NCBI GenBank assembly: GCA_022844165.1
Contig: JALHMH010000019.1
Location: forward strand, 20,740 to 84,739
Reading direction: 5' to 3'
DNA length: 64,000 nucleotides
Origin: Lysobacterales bacterium
Lineage (GTDB): Bacteria; Pseudomonadota; Gammaproteobacteria; Xanthomonadales; SZUA-5
Below the pieces are notes generated by a model. That model was given only the letters and a program-made list of their open reading frames with translations. It had not been told where the DNA came from and made no database searches. The position numbers and the translations under genes were made by a program. Positions within the stretch are counted from its first letter, which is position 1. Each line of letters starts with the position of its first letter. Of this stretch, positions 26,775 through 35,558 are shown in pieces.

Positions 26775-28121
26775 ATGGCAGGTCGCTTGATGTTGTCCAC
26801 GACGGCAAAGATGTTCCTCATCGGTCTGTTGTCTCTGCTGTTGATGATTCCGTTGGCTTTGGTCTATGACCTGGTGCGCGAACGGCAAGGATTGGCCATT
26901 GAGGCCGAGGCGACCATTGCGCGCGGGTGGGGCGGCGAGCAGCGGGTGTTGCTGCCGATGGTGCATCTGGCATTCGTTCGCGAACGGCTCGAAGGCAAAC
27001 AGCGCATTGTCGATCGCGAGGACCGCTGGTTGTCTGCGCGCGAGGCGAGCGCAAGCGCGACGCTTGGCGTTGAGTCGCGCACGCTCGGCATGTACTCGCT
27101 GCCGATTTATCGGGCCGATCTGAAGCTGCGGATGAATTTCGCGCCGGGCGCCGTCGCGGCACAGTTCGGCGGCGACGGTTGGCGACCGGTGGCCGCGCGA
27201 TTGGTGTTCGCGCCGGGCGATTTAACCGGGCTTCGCCAGGTGAGCACGCTGCGCGCGGGCGGCGCGGAAATGCAATTCAGTCCCGCCAGTGATCGCTTGC
27301 CGATCTCGCTGGGCGAAAGCCTGTACAGCGATGGCGATCGGGCGCTGTTGGAGGCGCCGTTGGGATCGCTGCTCGATGCGGCGTCCTTCGATCTCCAGCT
27401 CGACATCGAACTGGCTGGTGCCCGGCGCTTCGAGCTGATTCCCAATGCCAGCTCTTTCCGCTTCGAAGTCACGGGCGATTGGCCGCATCCTGGTTTTGCA
27501 GGCGGCGCATTGCCGCGTGAGCGAGACGTGCGAGGCGATGGATTCTCCGCCAACTGGCAGTTGTTGGACTTGTCGACCGGCCTGCCGCCGGTCACCTACA
27601 GCGCCGAAGTGCTGCGCAACTGGGGCGCCAAGGCCGTCGGCGTGCAGCTGGTGGAACCGGGTGGCTTGTACCAACAGAACGAACGCAGCGCCAAGTATGG
27701 TGTGCTGGTGCTGGCGCTCACGATGGCCGCGCTGTTTCTGACCGAAGTGTTGCTCGGTGTTCGTCTGCACGCGTTTCACTACGGGTTGGTGGGACTCGCT
27801 CTTGCGATGTTCTACTTGCTGCTGTTGGCGATCAGCGAACATGCGGGATTTGTTGCTGCCTATACCATTGCAGCCGCGGCGGTCGTCGCGATGGTCAGCG
27901 GCTATTGCGCAGCCGTGATGCGCTCATGGGCGCGTGGGTTGTTGGCCGGTTTTGTGCTCGCTCTGCTCAAGGGTTTCCTGTTTGTTTTGATTTCTGCAGA
28001 ACAACTATCGTTGCTGATCGGCGCATTGGGACTGACCTCGCTACTGGCGATTGCGATGTATCTGACACGCCGCATCGACTGGTACAGTTCGAGCAATCAC
28101 GAAACACCGGAGACCACGTGA
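26775..28121 (+). CDS. creD: CreD-like inner-membrane protein
   Basis: The ATG at 26775 gives 448 aa, close to E. coli CreD (450); another ATG at 26790 is possible. A TM near the start (MFLIGLLSLLLMIPLALVYDLV) precedes a large periplasmic domain (about 45-320) and a cluster of five or six TMs at the C-terminus. The family is induced by the CreBC two-component system and contributes to envelope integrity, but its biochemical activity is unknown. creBC are not present here. The TGA overlaps the tsaB ATG by one base. Confidence 0.85.
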   Translation: MAGRLMLSTTAKMFLIGLLSLLLMIPLALVYDLVRERQGLAIEAEATIARGWGGEQRVLLPMVHLAFVRERLEGKQRIVDREDRWLSAREASASATLGVESRTLGMYSLPIYRADLKLRMNFAPGAVAAQFGGDGWRPVAARLVFAPGDLTGLRQVSTLRAGGAEMQFSPASDRLPISLGESLYSDGDRALLEAPLGSLLDAASFDLQLDIELAGARRFELIPNASSFRFEVTGDWPHPGFAGGALPRERDVRGDGFSANWQLLDLSTGLPPVTYSAEVLRNWGAKAVGVQLVEPGGLYQQNERSAKYGVLVLALTMAALFLTEVLLGVRLHAFHYGLVGLALAMFYLLLLAISEHAGFVAAYTIAAAAVVAMVSGYCAAVMRSWARGLLAGFVLALLKGFLFVLISAEQLSLLIGALGLTSLLAIAMYLTRRIDWYSSSNHETPETT

Positions 28122-28813
28122 TGATGATTCTCGCGATCGAGTGTTCGACTGAAGTTCTGTCGCTGGCTGTTTATGCGCATGGCGAAATTCACGAGCGCGT
28201 GGAACATTCTGGCCGGCGCCACGGCGACGTTCTGCTGCCTTTGATCGACGCCGTGCTCGATGCGGCGCGCATCGACAAGCTCAGTCTCCAGGCTGTCGCA
28301 TTCGGCCGCGGCCCAGGTGCGTTCACAGGCGTGCGCATGGCAGTGGCCGCGGCACAGGGCATTGCTTACGGCCTGGATATTCCCGCGATTCCAGTGTCTT
28401 CGTTGGCTGCACTGGCACAAGAGGGCTTCGATCGCGGCGCTGCGCCGCCGCTCCTGGCATTGGCCGACGCTCGAATGGGCGAGGTGTATGCCGGCTTCTT
28501 TGATGTTGGCGCCGATGGACTGGTGTATGCCATTGGCGACGAACGTCTCGCGGCGCCGGAGGCCATCAGCTTACCTGGCGATGACGTCTGGTGTGTGCTG
28601 GGTCCTGGCTTTCAGGCCTATCGGCAAGCGGTCGATAAGGCACTGGGCTACCGCGGCGATGGCATCAGCCGCAGCTGTTATCCGCAAGCCAGCACCATCG
28701 CCCGTCTCGCCGCGCGCGAGTTGCGCGAGGGCAGGGCGGTGCCAGCGCGTCTGGCATTGCCCGTTTATCTGCGCGACAAAGTTGCCCAAACCTCGGCCGA
28801 GCGTCGCCACTGA
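28121..28813 (+). CDS. tsaB: tRNA threonylcarbamoyladenosine biosynthesis protein TsaB
   Basis: 230 aa. The start is MMILAIECSTEVLSLAV, followed by the RHGDVLLPLIDAVL and FGRGPGAFTGVRMAVAAAQGIAYGL motifs that define TsaB within the ASKHA fold. TsaB pairs with TsaD, and with TsaE transfers threonylcarbamoyl to A37 of ANN-decoding tRNAs. An open frame extends upstream inside creD but is a shadow. The gene ends 3 bp from the convergent acyltransferase stop. Confidence 0.94.
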   Translation: MMILAIECSTEVLSLAVYAHGEIHERVEHSGRRHGDVLLPLIDAVLDAARIDKLSLQAVAFGRGPGAFTGVRMAVAAAQGIAYGLDIPAIPVSSLAALAQEGFDRGAAPPLLALADARMGEVYAGFFDVGADGLVYAIGDERLAAPEAISLPGDDVWCVLGPGFQAYRQAVDKALGYRGDGISRSCYPQASTIARLAARELREGRAVPARLALPVYLRDKVAQTSAERRH

Positions 28814-28816
28814 GTG

Positions 28817-29923
28817 TCAGCCCAGCCAGCGCCGCAATTGCGTTCGACGGACAAGGACCTCGTAGCTGAAAAAACAAATCGCCAGCGTGGCGGCCACGCT
28901 GATGGCCAGTTTGGTCAACCAGCCGAACGCTTGATCCATCAGCCCGTACTGGATCACGAACAGCACGGGCAGATGCACCAGATACGTCCAGTACGAACCG
29001 GCCGCGAGATAGCGCAGCCATGGATGCTGGACATTGAGGAATCGCTGCCCGGCAATCCACAAGTGAAGCGTCATCCATAAGCTGATGAATGCGCCCAGGA
29101 CCGCAAGTTGCCAGGGCGCTGCCAGATCGCCCGGATCTGGCGGGAGCCGCCGCAATCCATAAAGCCAGGCGATGTACAACAACATGCTGCTGATGGCTAA
29201 CCCTGGCGACCATCGGCGAAGCGCATCCAGCAGCTGTGGCTGCCGCCGCAACGTGGTTCCCAATGCGAAAAAGAAACCGAAGAACCCGATCGCCCAGAAT
29301 TGCGGCAAGAAACTCTCAGGTGCGGGATGAGGCGCTGTCACCGATAGCAGCGACGGGACCAGTAGCAGCGGCGCTATCAGCCACGTCCACAACGGCAACT
29401 GCGATTGCAGACGTTTTCTGGTGGCAAAAACGCTGCCCAGCGCCCACTGCAGAATGTAAAACCACATCAGGTAGTACAAAAACCACAAATGGCTGGTGCC
29501 CGGAGGCAACTGCGGCGGATCTGCCATCGTCGACCACTCGCGAACGATTTTCAGAACCGCCGAAGGATGTTCCACATTTGCCGCCGCCCACTCGGTGCTC
29601 CAGGTCAGACTCAGGATCACTGGCAGCCAGAGCACGACGAACGGCAGCAGCACGCGTTGCACGCGATTGGCAAACATCCCACCCATACCGCGCTGCTCGA
29701 TCAACATTGCACTGAAGTAGCCGGCGATCATGAAAAACAGCGGCATGCGAAAAAAATGCAGGAACCACGCAAAGACGTCGGCGACGGCGGATGTCGACCG
29801 ATCGGCCAGTGGCCAGAACGGTTGCATCAGAGGGCTGTAAGCCAATGCGGCATGGAACAGCACACCTGCCAGCATCGCCAGCGCGCGCAGGTTGTCGAGG
29901 TAGTGCAGGCGTTCGATGGCCAT
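28817..29923 (-). CDS. Acyltransferase family 3 membrane protein
   Basis: 368 aa with about ten TM segments. The opening ERLHYLDNLRALAMLAGVLFHAAL includes the conserved Arg and His (LRAL...FH) of the acyltransferase-3/OpgC family, and FRMPLFFMIAGYFSAML is the second family motif. Such enzymes O-acylate or succinylate exported carbohydrates, antibiotics or peptidoglycan. No glycan locus is adjacent, so the substrate is unknown. Confidence 0.85.
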   Translation of the reverse strand: MAIERLHYLDNLRALAMLAGVLFHAALAYSPLMQPFWPLADRSTSAVADVFAWFLHFFRMPLFFMIAGYFSAMLIEQRGMGGMFANRVQRVLLPFVVLWLPVILSLTWSTEWAAANVEHPSAVLKIVREWSTMADPPQLPPGTSHLWFLYYLMWFYILQWALGSVFATRKRLQSQLPLWTWLIAPLLLVPSLLSVTAPHPAPESFLPQFWAIGFFGFFFALGTTLRRQPQLLDALRRWSPGLAISSMLLYIAWLYGLRRLPPDPGDLAAPWQLAVLGAFISLWMTLHLWIAGQRFLNVQHPWLRYLAAGSYWTYLVHLPVLFVIQYGLMDQAFGWLTKLAISVAATLAICFFSYEVLVRRTQLRRWLG

Positions 29924-29999
29924 AGGTCAATCGCCCGATGCGTCGTCAGGTCGTAGAGATTGATTCGAATTCGCCGGGCCCACGCACGCCGGGCGCCGC

Positions 30000-30680
30000 T
30001 CAATAGAAGGCAACTTTTCGGCAGTGTACCCAACCCGTCCCAACAAGCAGCAACAGGCTCACGACAACTTGTGTTGTCAGAATGACGATTGCCGCCGAAC
30101 TGAAGATAATCGCTTCGCCCCGGATCACGCCGTGAATGGACTCGATCTGGGATAGACCCATCATGAACGGATTGATCATGACCATGCTGGCGATCATCAC
30201 AAAGATGTTCCAACCTTCGGATTCCACGGCCATCGCTACGCTGAGCGCTACACAGTAAGCGAGCAAAATATGGCCAAAGATCAGCAACGAATAGACCACC
30301 AGACCATCGGGCAATGGCGTGAGCAAAATGGCCGCGAGCGTGCCGATCAAAATGACTAAAAACGGCACTGCGAAGGTCACCAGATTGCCGATCAGTTTAG
30401 CGAGGTAGTAGTCGAGCGGCGCTATGGGCAGGCTCATGACGAATGCCAGGTTGTGCTCCTTGCGTTCGTTGATCAATGAGGTCGATATCGCGAAGCAGGA
30501 CGTTGCGACGAGCACGATGATCAGCAACAGCGAGCCGATGTAAAACGACCAGGGTCTGGCCATGCCAAGTAAACACAAAGACAAGATGCCCGTGAGCACA
30601 TACGCGGCCATTTGCTTCTGGAACAACAACCAGTCCTTGGCGATCAGTCGTTTGATGACAGGAACATTGAGCGAATTCAT
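30000..30680 (-). CDS. ABC-2 type transporter permease
   Basis: 226 aa from the ATG at 30680 (ATGA overlap with the ATPase gene; a longer frame upstream is a shadow). Six TM segments are visible: about 23-40, 46-62, 100-125, 135-155, 160-180 and 195-218. After TM2 the loop INERKEHNLAFVMSLPIAPLDYYLAKL is typical of ABC-2 permeases. It works with the ATPase encoded just upstream in a GntR(YtrA)-controlled exporter, a type often linked to cell-envelope or antibiotic stress. Substrate unknown. Confidence 0.87.
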   Translation of the reverse strand: MNSLNVPVIKRLIAKDWLLFQKQMAAYVLTGILSLCLLGMARPWSFYIGSLLLIIVLVATSCFAISTSLINERKEHNLAFVMSLPIAPLDYYLAKLIGNLVTFAVPFLVILIGTLAAILLTPLPDGLVVYSLLIFGHILLAYCVALSVAMAVESEGWNIFVMIASMVMINPFMMGLSQIESIHGVIRGEAIIFSSAAIVILTTQVVVSLLLLVGTGWVHCRKVAFY

Positions 30681-31552
30681 GCGGGTGCTCCAGCGCGTAC
30701 GGTGGTGACGAAAATGTCTTCCAGGCGCATCGGGTCGACGCTCTGCACCGTCAGTCCGTGCGCCGCCAGTCGCGCCGGCAACTCGCCACAAAAATCGCGC
30801 ACTTTGAGCTCGAGCACAGAACCATTACGTCGTGCCGCGGCGATCTCCGGCCACTCCGGTGTGTAGTCGCCGAAACAAACGATGCGCCGCCAGTCGTCGA
30901 GGAAACGCTCCTTGTCCTGTGAGGCGATCAGTCGGCCCTGGTGCAAAAAGCTGATCGAATCGGCGAGTTGTTCCACATCGTGCGTGTTGTGCGACGAAAA
31001 CAGTACGCTGCGCGTTTCATCGCGCAGTACATCGGAGAGCACTTCGAGCACCTCGCTGCGTGCGACGGGATCCAATCCGGTGGTTGGCTCATCCAGCAGC
31101 AACAAACGGGGTCGACGCGCAAAACACAACAGCAGCAGCGCTTTGACCCGTTGGCCATGCGAAAAGCCGCCGATCGACTGGTCGCTTTTCAAATCGAAGC
31201 GGCGCAACAGATCGCGCGCATAGTTTTCGTCCCAGCCTGGATAAATCGCCGCGATCAAATCCATGTGCCAGCGCAAAGTCTGGCTCTTGTAAAGGCGCAT
31301 GTCTTCGGAGGCGAATCCAGTATCGGCTTTGACCGCGACCTGATCCTCGGGCATGCGCAGTCCCAGAACCCGAACGTCTCCCCGATCGGCACGTACCAGG
31401 CCGGTCAGAATGCGTAGCAGCGTGGTTTTGCCAGCGCCATTCACTCCAACCAGTCCCATGATCTGGCCGTGTGGCAAGCTCAAACTGATGTCGCTTAGCG
31501 TGAACTGCGGGTACTGTTTGTGAATGCCTGTCAGGGCGAATGCCACAGTCAT
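30677..31552 (-). CDS. ABC transporter ATP-binding protein
   Basis: 291 aa from the ATG at 31552, which overlaps the GntR stop by 4 bp. Walker A is GVNGAGKTTLL, the signature is FSHGQRVKALLL (SHGQ replaces the usual SGGQ), Walker B is LLLLDEPTTGLD, and the switch His is in FSSHNTHDV. It powers the ABC-2 permease encoded downstream. The longer open frame upstream has no conserved features and is rejected. Confidence 0.92.
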   Translation of the reverse strand: MTVAFALTGIHKQYPQFTLSDISLSLPHGQIMGLVGVNGAGKTTLLRILTGLVRADRGDVRVLGLRMPEDQVAVKADTGFASEDMRLYKSQTLRWHMDLIAAIYPGWDENYARDLLRRFDLKSDQSIGGFSHGQRVKALLLLCFARRPRLLLLDEPTTGLDPVARSEVLEVLSDVLRDETRSVLFSSHNTHDVEQLADSISFLHQGRLIASQDKERFLDDWRRIVCFGDYTPEWPEIAAARRNGSVLELKVRDFCGELPARLAAHGLTVQSVDPMRLEDIFVTTVRAGAPA

Positions 31553-31935
31553 GGCATGACTCCTTTGTCCGGGCCCGCGTCGAGCAGGCGTTGAATTTCG
31601 TGTGTATCGAGGCCCAGCTGGGCCGCGCAACCCAGGAATGCTTGCAAGTGCCGGTGCATCTCGGCGCGCAACAGCGCGCGGGGCAAGTCGTGCGAGGCAG
31701 CCACGAACGAGCCCTTGCCGTGGCGCGTGACGATGACGCCGGCATGCTCCAATTCGAGATAGGCGCGTTTGACTGTGATGACGCTGACATGACTGCTCGA
31801 CGCCAGTTCGCGGATCGATGGCAGTGGGTAACCCGCAGGCCAATCGCCCAGCATGACTTTGGTCGAAATCTGATCGACGATTTGCCGATACATCGGCCGG
31901 TTATCGTTTTCAGACAGGAAGAGGGCGTCGCTCAC
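31549..31935 (-). CDS. GntR family regulator, YtrA subfamily
   Basis: 128 aa from the GTG at 31935, giving the family-typical start with MYRQIVDQISTKVMLGDWPAGYPLPSIREL. The winged helix occupies about 10-80 (SSHVSVITVKRAYLELEHAGVIVTRHGKGSFVA), followed by a short dimerisation tail without an effector-binding domain, the definition of YtrA. These repressors control a downstream ABC exporter, here coupled by ATGA. Operator-like repeats overlap its own promoter. Confidence 0.9.
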   Translation of the reverse strand: MSDALFLSENDNRPMYRQIVDQISTKVMLGDWPAGYPLPSIRELASSSHVSVITVKRAYLELEHAGVIVTRHGKGSFVAASHDLPRALLRAEMHRHLQAFLGCAAQLGLDTHEIQRLLDAGPDKGVMP

Positions 31936-31994
31936 TGTGCATTCTTTGTATATCTCATATGCACAGTATGCACAGTCTACTTCCTGGCCGTCAA
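31934..31994 (-). promoter_or_regulatory. Promoter and repeated operator of the GntR-ABC operon
   Basis: On the minus strand a -35 TTGACG (31994-31989), 18-bp spacer and -10 CATACT (31970-31965) are visible. Overlapping and following are three copies of one 9-mer: two head-to-tail ATGCACAGT (plus strand 31959-31976) and one inverted ACTGTGCAT (31934-31942) running into the GTG start. This is what an autoregulating YtrA repressor would bind. Confidence 0.65.
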
Positions 31995-32012
31995 GCGGGT
32001 CCCTGGAAACCG

Positions 32013-32705
32013 TCAAACCAGCCGCAGGTGGCCGGCCGACACAGTCAATGTGTCTTCGTGGTTCTTGACGAGCAGGCGTCCCAGGCCGTCCACACCTTGC
32101 GCCGTTCCTTGAAAACGATCGTCCACTCGCACCGTGCGACCAAAGAGCGCATCGCGTGCAGGCCAAAGGTTGGCAAAAGGCGCAAAGCCGCCAAGATCGA
32201 ACAGCGGCAGGGCAGCTTCCAGGGCACGCAACACGTCGGTCAATGCGGCGTCGCGGTCTGTTGAGGCGACAACGTCTAATCCGCTGGCTGGTTGATCGAT
32301 GCCGGTTGGCGTCTTGAGATTAATCCCGAAACCGATCAGTGCGGTCGCAGGGCTGCCGATCAGTTCGATCAGAACGCCACCGAGTTTCTGATCATGGATG
32401 ACGAGATCGTTTGGCCACTTGACCAATACGCTCGGGTGCAAAGCCGTCGCTAACGTCATTCCAACGACGAGCGAAAGACCGCTCATTTGTCCGGCCGTGC
32501 GCGTGAACGGCCAGATCAACGTGCAGGCGATTGACCCGGCAGGAATCGTGTGCCATGTGCGGCCATGCGTGCCGCGCCCCGCGGTCTGGCGATCGGTCAC
32601 GATGGCGCGAGGTTCTCTGCCGTGCGTTTGCAAACGTGCATGGGCTAAGGTCTGTGTGGAATCCACTTCATCGAATCGCTCGATGATCACAGGAATGTGC
32701 TCCAT
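32013..32705 (-). CDS. birA: Biotin-[acetyl-CoA-carboxylase] ligase, monofunctional
   Basis: 230 aa from the ATG at 32705 (an in-frame GTG 9 bp upstream is possible). The catalytic ATP/biotin loop reads TAGRGTHGRTWHT, followed by KWPNDLVI and LGGVLIEL and a short C-terminal SH3-like domain. The N-terminal helix-turn-helix of E. coli BirA is absent, so this enzyme biotinylates acetyl-CoA carboxylase but should not repress biotin genes. It is flanked by plsY upstream and the GntR operon downstream, both on the same strand. Confidence 0.92.
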   Translation of the reverse strand: MEHIPVIIERFDEVDSTQTLAHARLQTHGREPRAIVTDRQTAGRGTHGRTWHTIPAGSIACTLIWPFTRTAGQMSGLSLVVGMTLATALHPSVLVKWPNDLVIHDQKLGGVLIELIGSPATALIGFGINLKTPTGIDQPASGLDVVASTDRDAALTDVLRALEAALPLFDLGGFAPFANLWPARDALFGRTVRVDDRFQGTAQGVDGLGRLLVKNHEDTLTVSAGHLRLV

Positions 32706-32806
32706 CTTGAACACGCAAAAGACGCAAGGTGGCCATCCAGGCCGTGTCGTACTCGCGAAAGTAATTCTTGGATCGACTTAGCGAACGCGGCTCTCGGTCG
32801 CCTGGA

Positions 32807-33439
32807 TCATCGCCAAAACAAGCGACCGATGACGCGTACGCGCTCAAAGCGATTCTCGTTGCCGTTGACAACTCGTACGATATTGCTGCGGTGTGTGTAG
32901 GTCAGAAGCAGGGCGGCGCTGATCGCAAGTGCCAGCAGCGTCGCGCTGTCGCCGGCAAGAAAAACCAATAGCGGAAAACAGAGCCCGGCAATGACGGTCG
33001 CCAATCCAACATAGCCAGAACTCATCAAGACCAAAACCCATATGGCCAACATGGCGAGAGCCAGCCAGGGCATGATCAGCGTAATGCCACCGATCAAAGT
33101 GCCGGCACCTTTGCCGCCGCGAAAGCCGTGGAAAACCGGATAACAGTGGCCGACCGCGGCCATGAATGCGCAAGCCAGCGCAATCTCTGCGGGCGCCATC
33201 ATTGGGGTGCCCAGCGGAAGTTGCGCGATCAGGCCTGCGGCAATCAGTCCTTTGCCCACATCGATCGCCATCGTGCCCAGCGCAAATGCCTTGCCTTGTG
33301 TTCGCAGGGCGTTGGTGGCCCCAGCATTACCACTGCCAGCAGTGCGGATATCAACCCCTCTGAGTTTGCCGATCACCAGACTGCCGACGATGCTGCCGAG
33401 CAGGTACGACAGCAACAATTTTGCGAGCAAATCGATCAC
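32807..33439 (-). CDS. plsY: Acyl-phosphate:glycerol-3-phosphate acyltransferase PlsY
   Basis: 210 aa from a GTG at 33439 that overlaps the preceding stop (GTGA). Five TM segments. The three PlsY motifs are present: SYLLGSIVGSLVIGKLRGVDIRTAGSGNAGATNALR, the GHCYPVFHGFRGGKGAGTLIGG loop, and a late loop near TYTHRSNIVRVVNGNENRFE. PlsY moves an acyl group from acyl-phosphate to glycerol 3-phosphate, the first step in phospholipid synthesis. The gene upstream encodes a fused fatty-acid kinase, which would supply exactly this acyl-phosphate. Confidence 0.95.
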   Translation of the reverse strand: MIDLLAKLLLSYLLGSIVGSLVIGKLRGVDIRTAGSGNAGATNALRTQGKAFALGTMAIDVGKGLIAAGLIAQLPLGTPMMAPAEIALACAFMAAVGHCYPVFHGFRGGKGAGTLIGGITLIMPWLALAMLAIWVLVLMSSGYVGLATVIAGLCFPLLVFLAGDSATLLALAISAALLLTYTHRSNIVRVVNGNENRFERVRVIGRLFWR

Positions 33440-35256
33440 ATTCGTTGTAATCCGACCACCAGCGATCCTGGGCCAGCGTGCACGCCAATCGCTGGCCCAG
33501 TTTCGACGACCCATAATTTTGTCAGGCCTGGCAAGCGTTCACGCAGCGCGCCGGCGAGCGCCGCGGCATCATTGCTGGCGTCGCAATGGCCAACGGTGGC
33601 GCGACAGGCGCAGCCCGGCGGGTTTTGGCGCGCAACAATGTCGGCAAAGCGTTCCACCAGATTCTTGGTTCCCATCAGCGCACGAAAGGGCTTGACGAAA
33701 CCGTTTTTGTTGGCGATCAGCACGGTCAATCCGAACCAGTCGGCAATACGTTTGGCCAGGGGCGGTAACCTGCCGCCGCGGACGCCGAAACTCAGATCAC
33801 GGATCAGTGCGAAAGTTCGCGTATCGGCCATCGCGCGCTCGACGACGCGTCGGACGCCGCTTTCGTCGGCGCCGATCAATGCAGCTTCCGCCGCGGCGAT
33901 TGCGATCAGCCCTTGGCCTGCAGATGCGTTGCGTGTGTCGATGACGTGGATGCGCGCCTTGGAAGTTTCGCGCGCGGCCGCGAGCGCCGCTTGGAATGTC
34001 CCAGAAAGTCGACTCGATAGCGATACCGAGACAATGTGTTCGGCGTGCGCCAGTACCAGATCATAGCTACGGCGAAAATCGCCCGGCGGCGGCTGAGATG
34101 TCCGAACCTTGTCTGCGCTTTGGCGCAGGCGCTGATACAACTCGCGAGGGCTCATCGTAACGCGATCGAGGAAATCGTCGTTACCGATGTTGATGCGCAC
34201 GGGCACCACCGTGATGCCCAGGCGCTCGGCTTCCGAGGAGGGCACGTCACCGGCAGAGTCCACGACGATTCGCACCTTCTGCGTGGGTGCGGCTCGGAGT
34301 CTCGATTGGGCTTGCATGTCGTCAGCTTTGCGTTGCGTGACTTCGCCGAGTTCCCCGAGCGCGGCGAACAGCGCGTTGGGCTGATCAATATGCGCATGCA
34401 CGCGAACGCGATCGCGACCACCGGCGACGACCATTGAATCCAGGGGTAGCGATGCCAGTGTGGCGCGAACTCGCTCCGGCGTGAGGGATGTTCCCCCAAC
34501 CATGCACTCGGTGCAGTATCGATACTGGCTGGCCGCTTCTACCGATTCGAGGTGAACAGAGGCATGCCCCTCTGCGAAGTCGCGCAAATCATCGTCCAGG
34601 CGCAGGGCACTTCGTCCGTGCTGGATGAAGTCCTCGACGCCCTCGAGAAAATCGACGAAACCGGCCGCACCGGCGTCGACCACGCCTGCAGCGCGCAGAA
34701 CCGGCAGCTGATTGGGCGTATTGGCCAAAGATTGGCGGGCGCGACCAAGGCTGGATCGAAACATGGCGGTGATATCGCGCACGCCGGCTTCGGATTGCGA
34801 CCGAAGTTCCGCTGCAAAATCGGTCATCACACTGAGCATCGTTCCTTCGCGAGGATCGGCGATGCAGCGCCGAGCCGATGCGGCCGCTTCGTTCGCAGCG
34901 CGCGCAATTTGCGTCGCACTCACATGAGTGCTGGCTACGCTCTCTGACAGACCTTGAAAAAACTGCGCCAAGATGGCGCCGGAGTTGCCGCGTGCGCCGT
35001 CAACAGCTTCTCTGGCAACGTGTTTCAAAACGGTCTCGACATTACCGCCACGTAATCTTTTCACAACCGAGAGAACCGATTGCATCGTGAACGCAAGGTT
35101 GGTGCCGGTATCGCCATCGGGAACCGGGAAGACATTGATGCGGTTCAGATGTTCTCGACGCTTCAACACGCGAGCTGCGCCAGCAATCAAGGCGCCTTTG
35201 AGCCGCGCACCGTTGAGCTGATCAAGATTGGCAGGAGAGAGGACTAAACTGGACAT
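33436..35256 (-). CDS. Fused fatty-acid kinase: DAK2/FakA-like plus DegV/FakB-like domains
   Basis: 606 aa. The N-terminal half (about 1-200) is a DhaL-like ATP-binding domain with NVFPVPDGDTGTNL and GARGNSGAILAQFF, as in FakA. A middle region (about 215-310) has the CTECMVGG motif of FakA. The C-terminal half (about 320-600) is a DegV lipid-binding domain: VRIVVDSAGDVPSSEAERLGITVVPV, TSQPPPGDF and SSRLSGTFQAA. In Firmicutes FakA and FakB are separate and together phosphorylate fatty acids. The fusion, plus GTGA coupling to plsY, points to a fatty acid to acyl-phosphate to lysophosphatidic acid channel. Activity is inferred. Confidence 0.9.
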   Translation of the reverse strand: MSSLVLSPANLDQLNGARLKGALIAGAARVLKRREHLNRINVFPVPDGDTGTNLAFTMQSVLSVVKRLRGGNVETVLKHVAREAVDGARGNSGAILAQFFQGLSESVASTHVSATQIARAANEAAASARRCIADPREGTMLSVMTDFAAELRSQSEAGVRDITAMFRSSLGRARQSLANTPNQLPVLRAAGVVDAGAAGFVDFLEGVEDFIQHGRSALRLDDDLRDFAEGHASVHLESVEAASQYRYCTECMVGGTSLTPERVRATLASLPLDSMVVAGGRDRVRVHAHIDQPNALFAALGELGEVTQRKADDMQAQSRLRAAPTQKVRIVVDSAGDVPSSEAERLGITVVPVRINIGNDDFLDRVTMSPRELYQRLRQSADKVRTSQPPPGDFRRSYDLVLAHAEHIVSVSLSSRLSGTFQAALAAARETSKARIHVIDTRNASAGQGLIAIAAAEAALIGADESGVRRVVERAMADTRTFALIRDLSFGVRGGRLPPLAKRIADWFGLTVLIANKNGFVKPFRALMGTKNLVERFADIVARQNPPGCACRATVGHCDASNDAAALAGALRERLPGLTKLWVVETGPAIGVHAGPGSLVVGLQRM

Positions 35257-35399
35257 GCGAACGGAGCATAGTCAACAGCGGCGCCGTTTGGTTGTTGCGC
35301 TGCAGCGAAATGCCAGGCGTGGCGTTGTCTGGCGTACGTTGAGGCGGGAATGCATGTCGCCATGTTTGTCATGCGCCCGGTGGCGAAACCTCAATTGAG

Positions 35400-35487
35400 T
35401 GTCCGTCTGCGGACAGGGCCGGACACAAGCGGACGATGCCTGGCTCGCAATAGCGCGTCTTCACGTCGGCTGGCAGTGCGATCGCTA
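35400..35487 (+). promoter_or_regulatory. Helically phased half-sites and sigma54-like promoter
   Basis: Four hexamers lie exactly 10 bp apart: TGTCCG (35400), CGGACA (35410), CGGACA (35420) and CGGACG (35430). The first two form the inverted repeat TGTCCG-N4-CGGACA. About 40 bp further, TGGCAGTGCGATCGCTA (35471-35487) keeps the GG-N10-GC spacing of a -24/-12 sigma54 promoter. The 66-aa exported protein starts at 35559. An NtrC-type activator site is the natural reading, but none is encoded nearby. The rest of the 302-bp gap (35257-35558) shows nothing else. Confidence 0.55.
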
Positions 35488-35558
35488 GTCTCTGGACGTC
35501 GGGTGTGCGATCGTGTTGATGGCATGGAACATGCGTATCGTCAGTCAGGACTTGCCGG

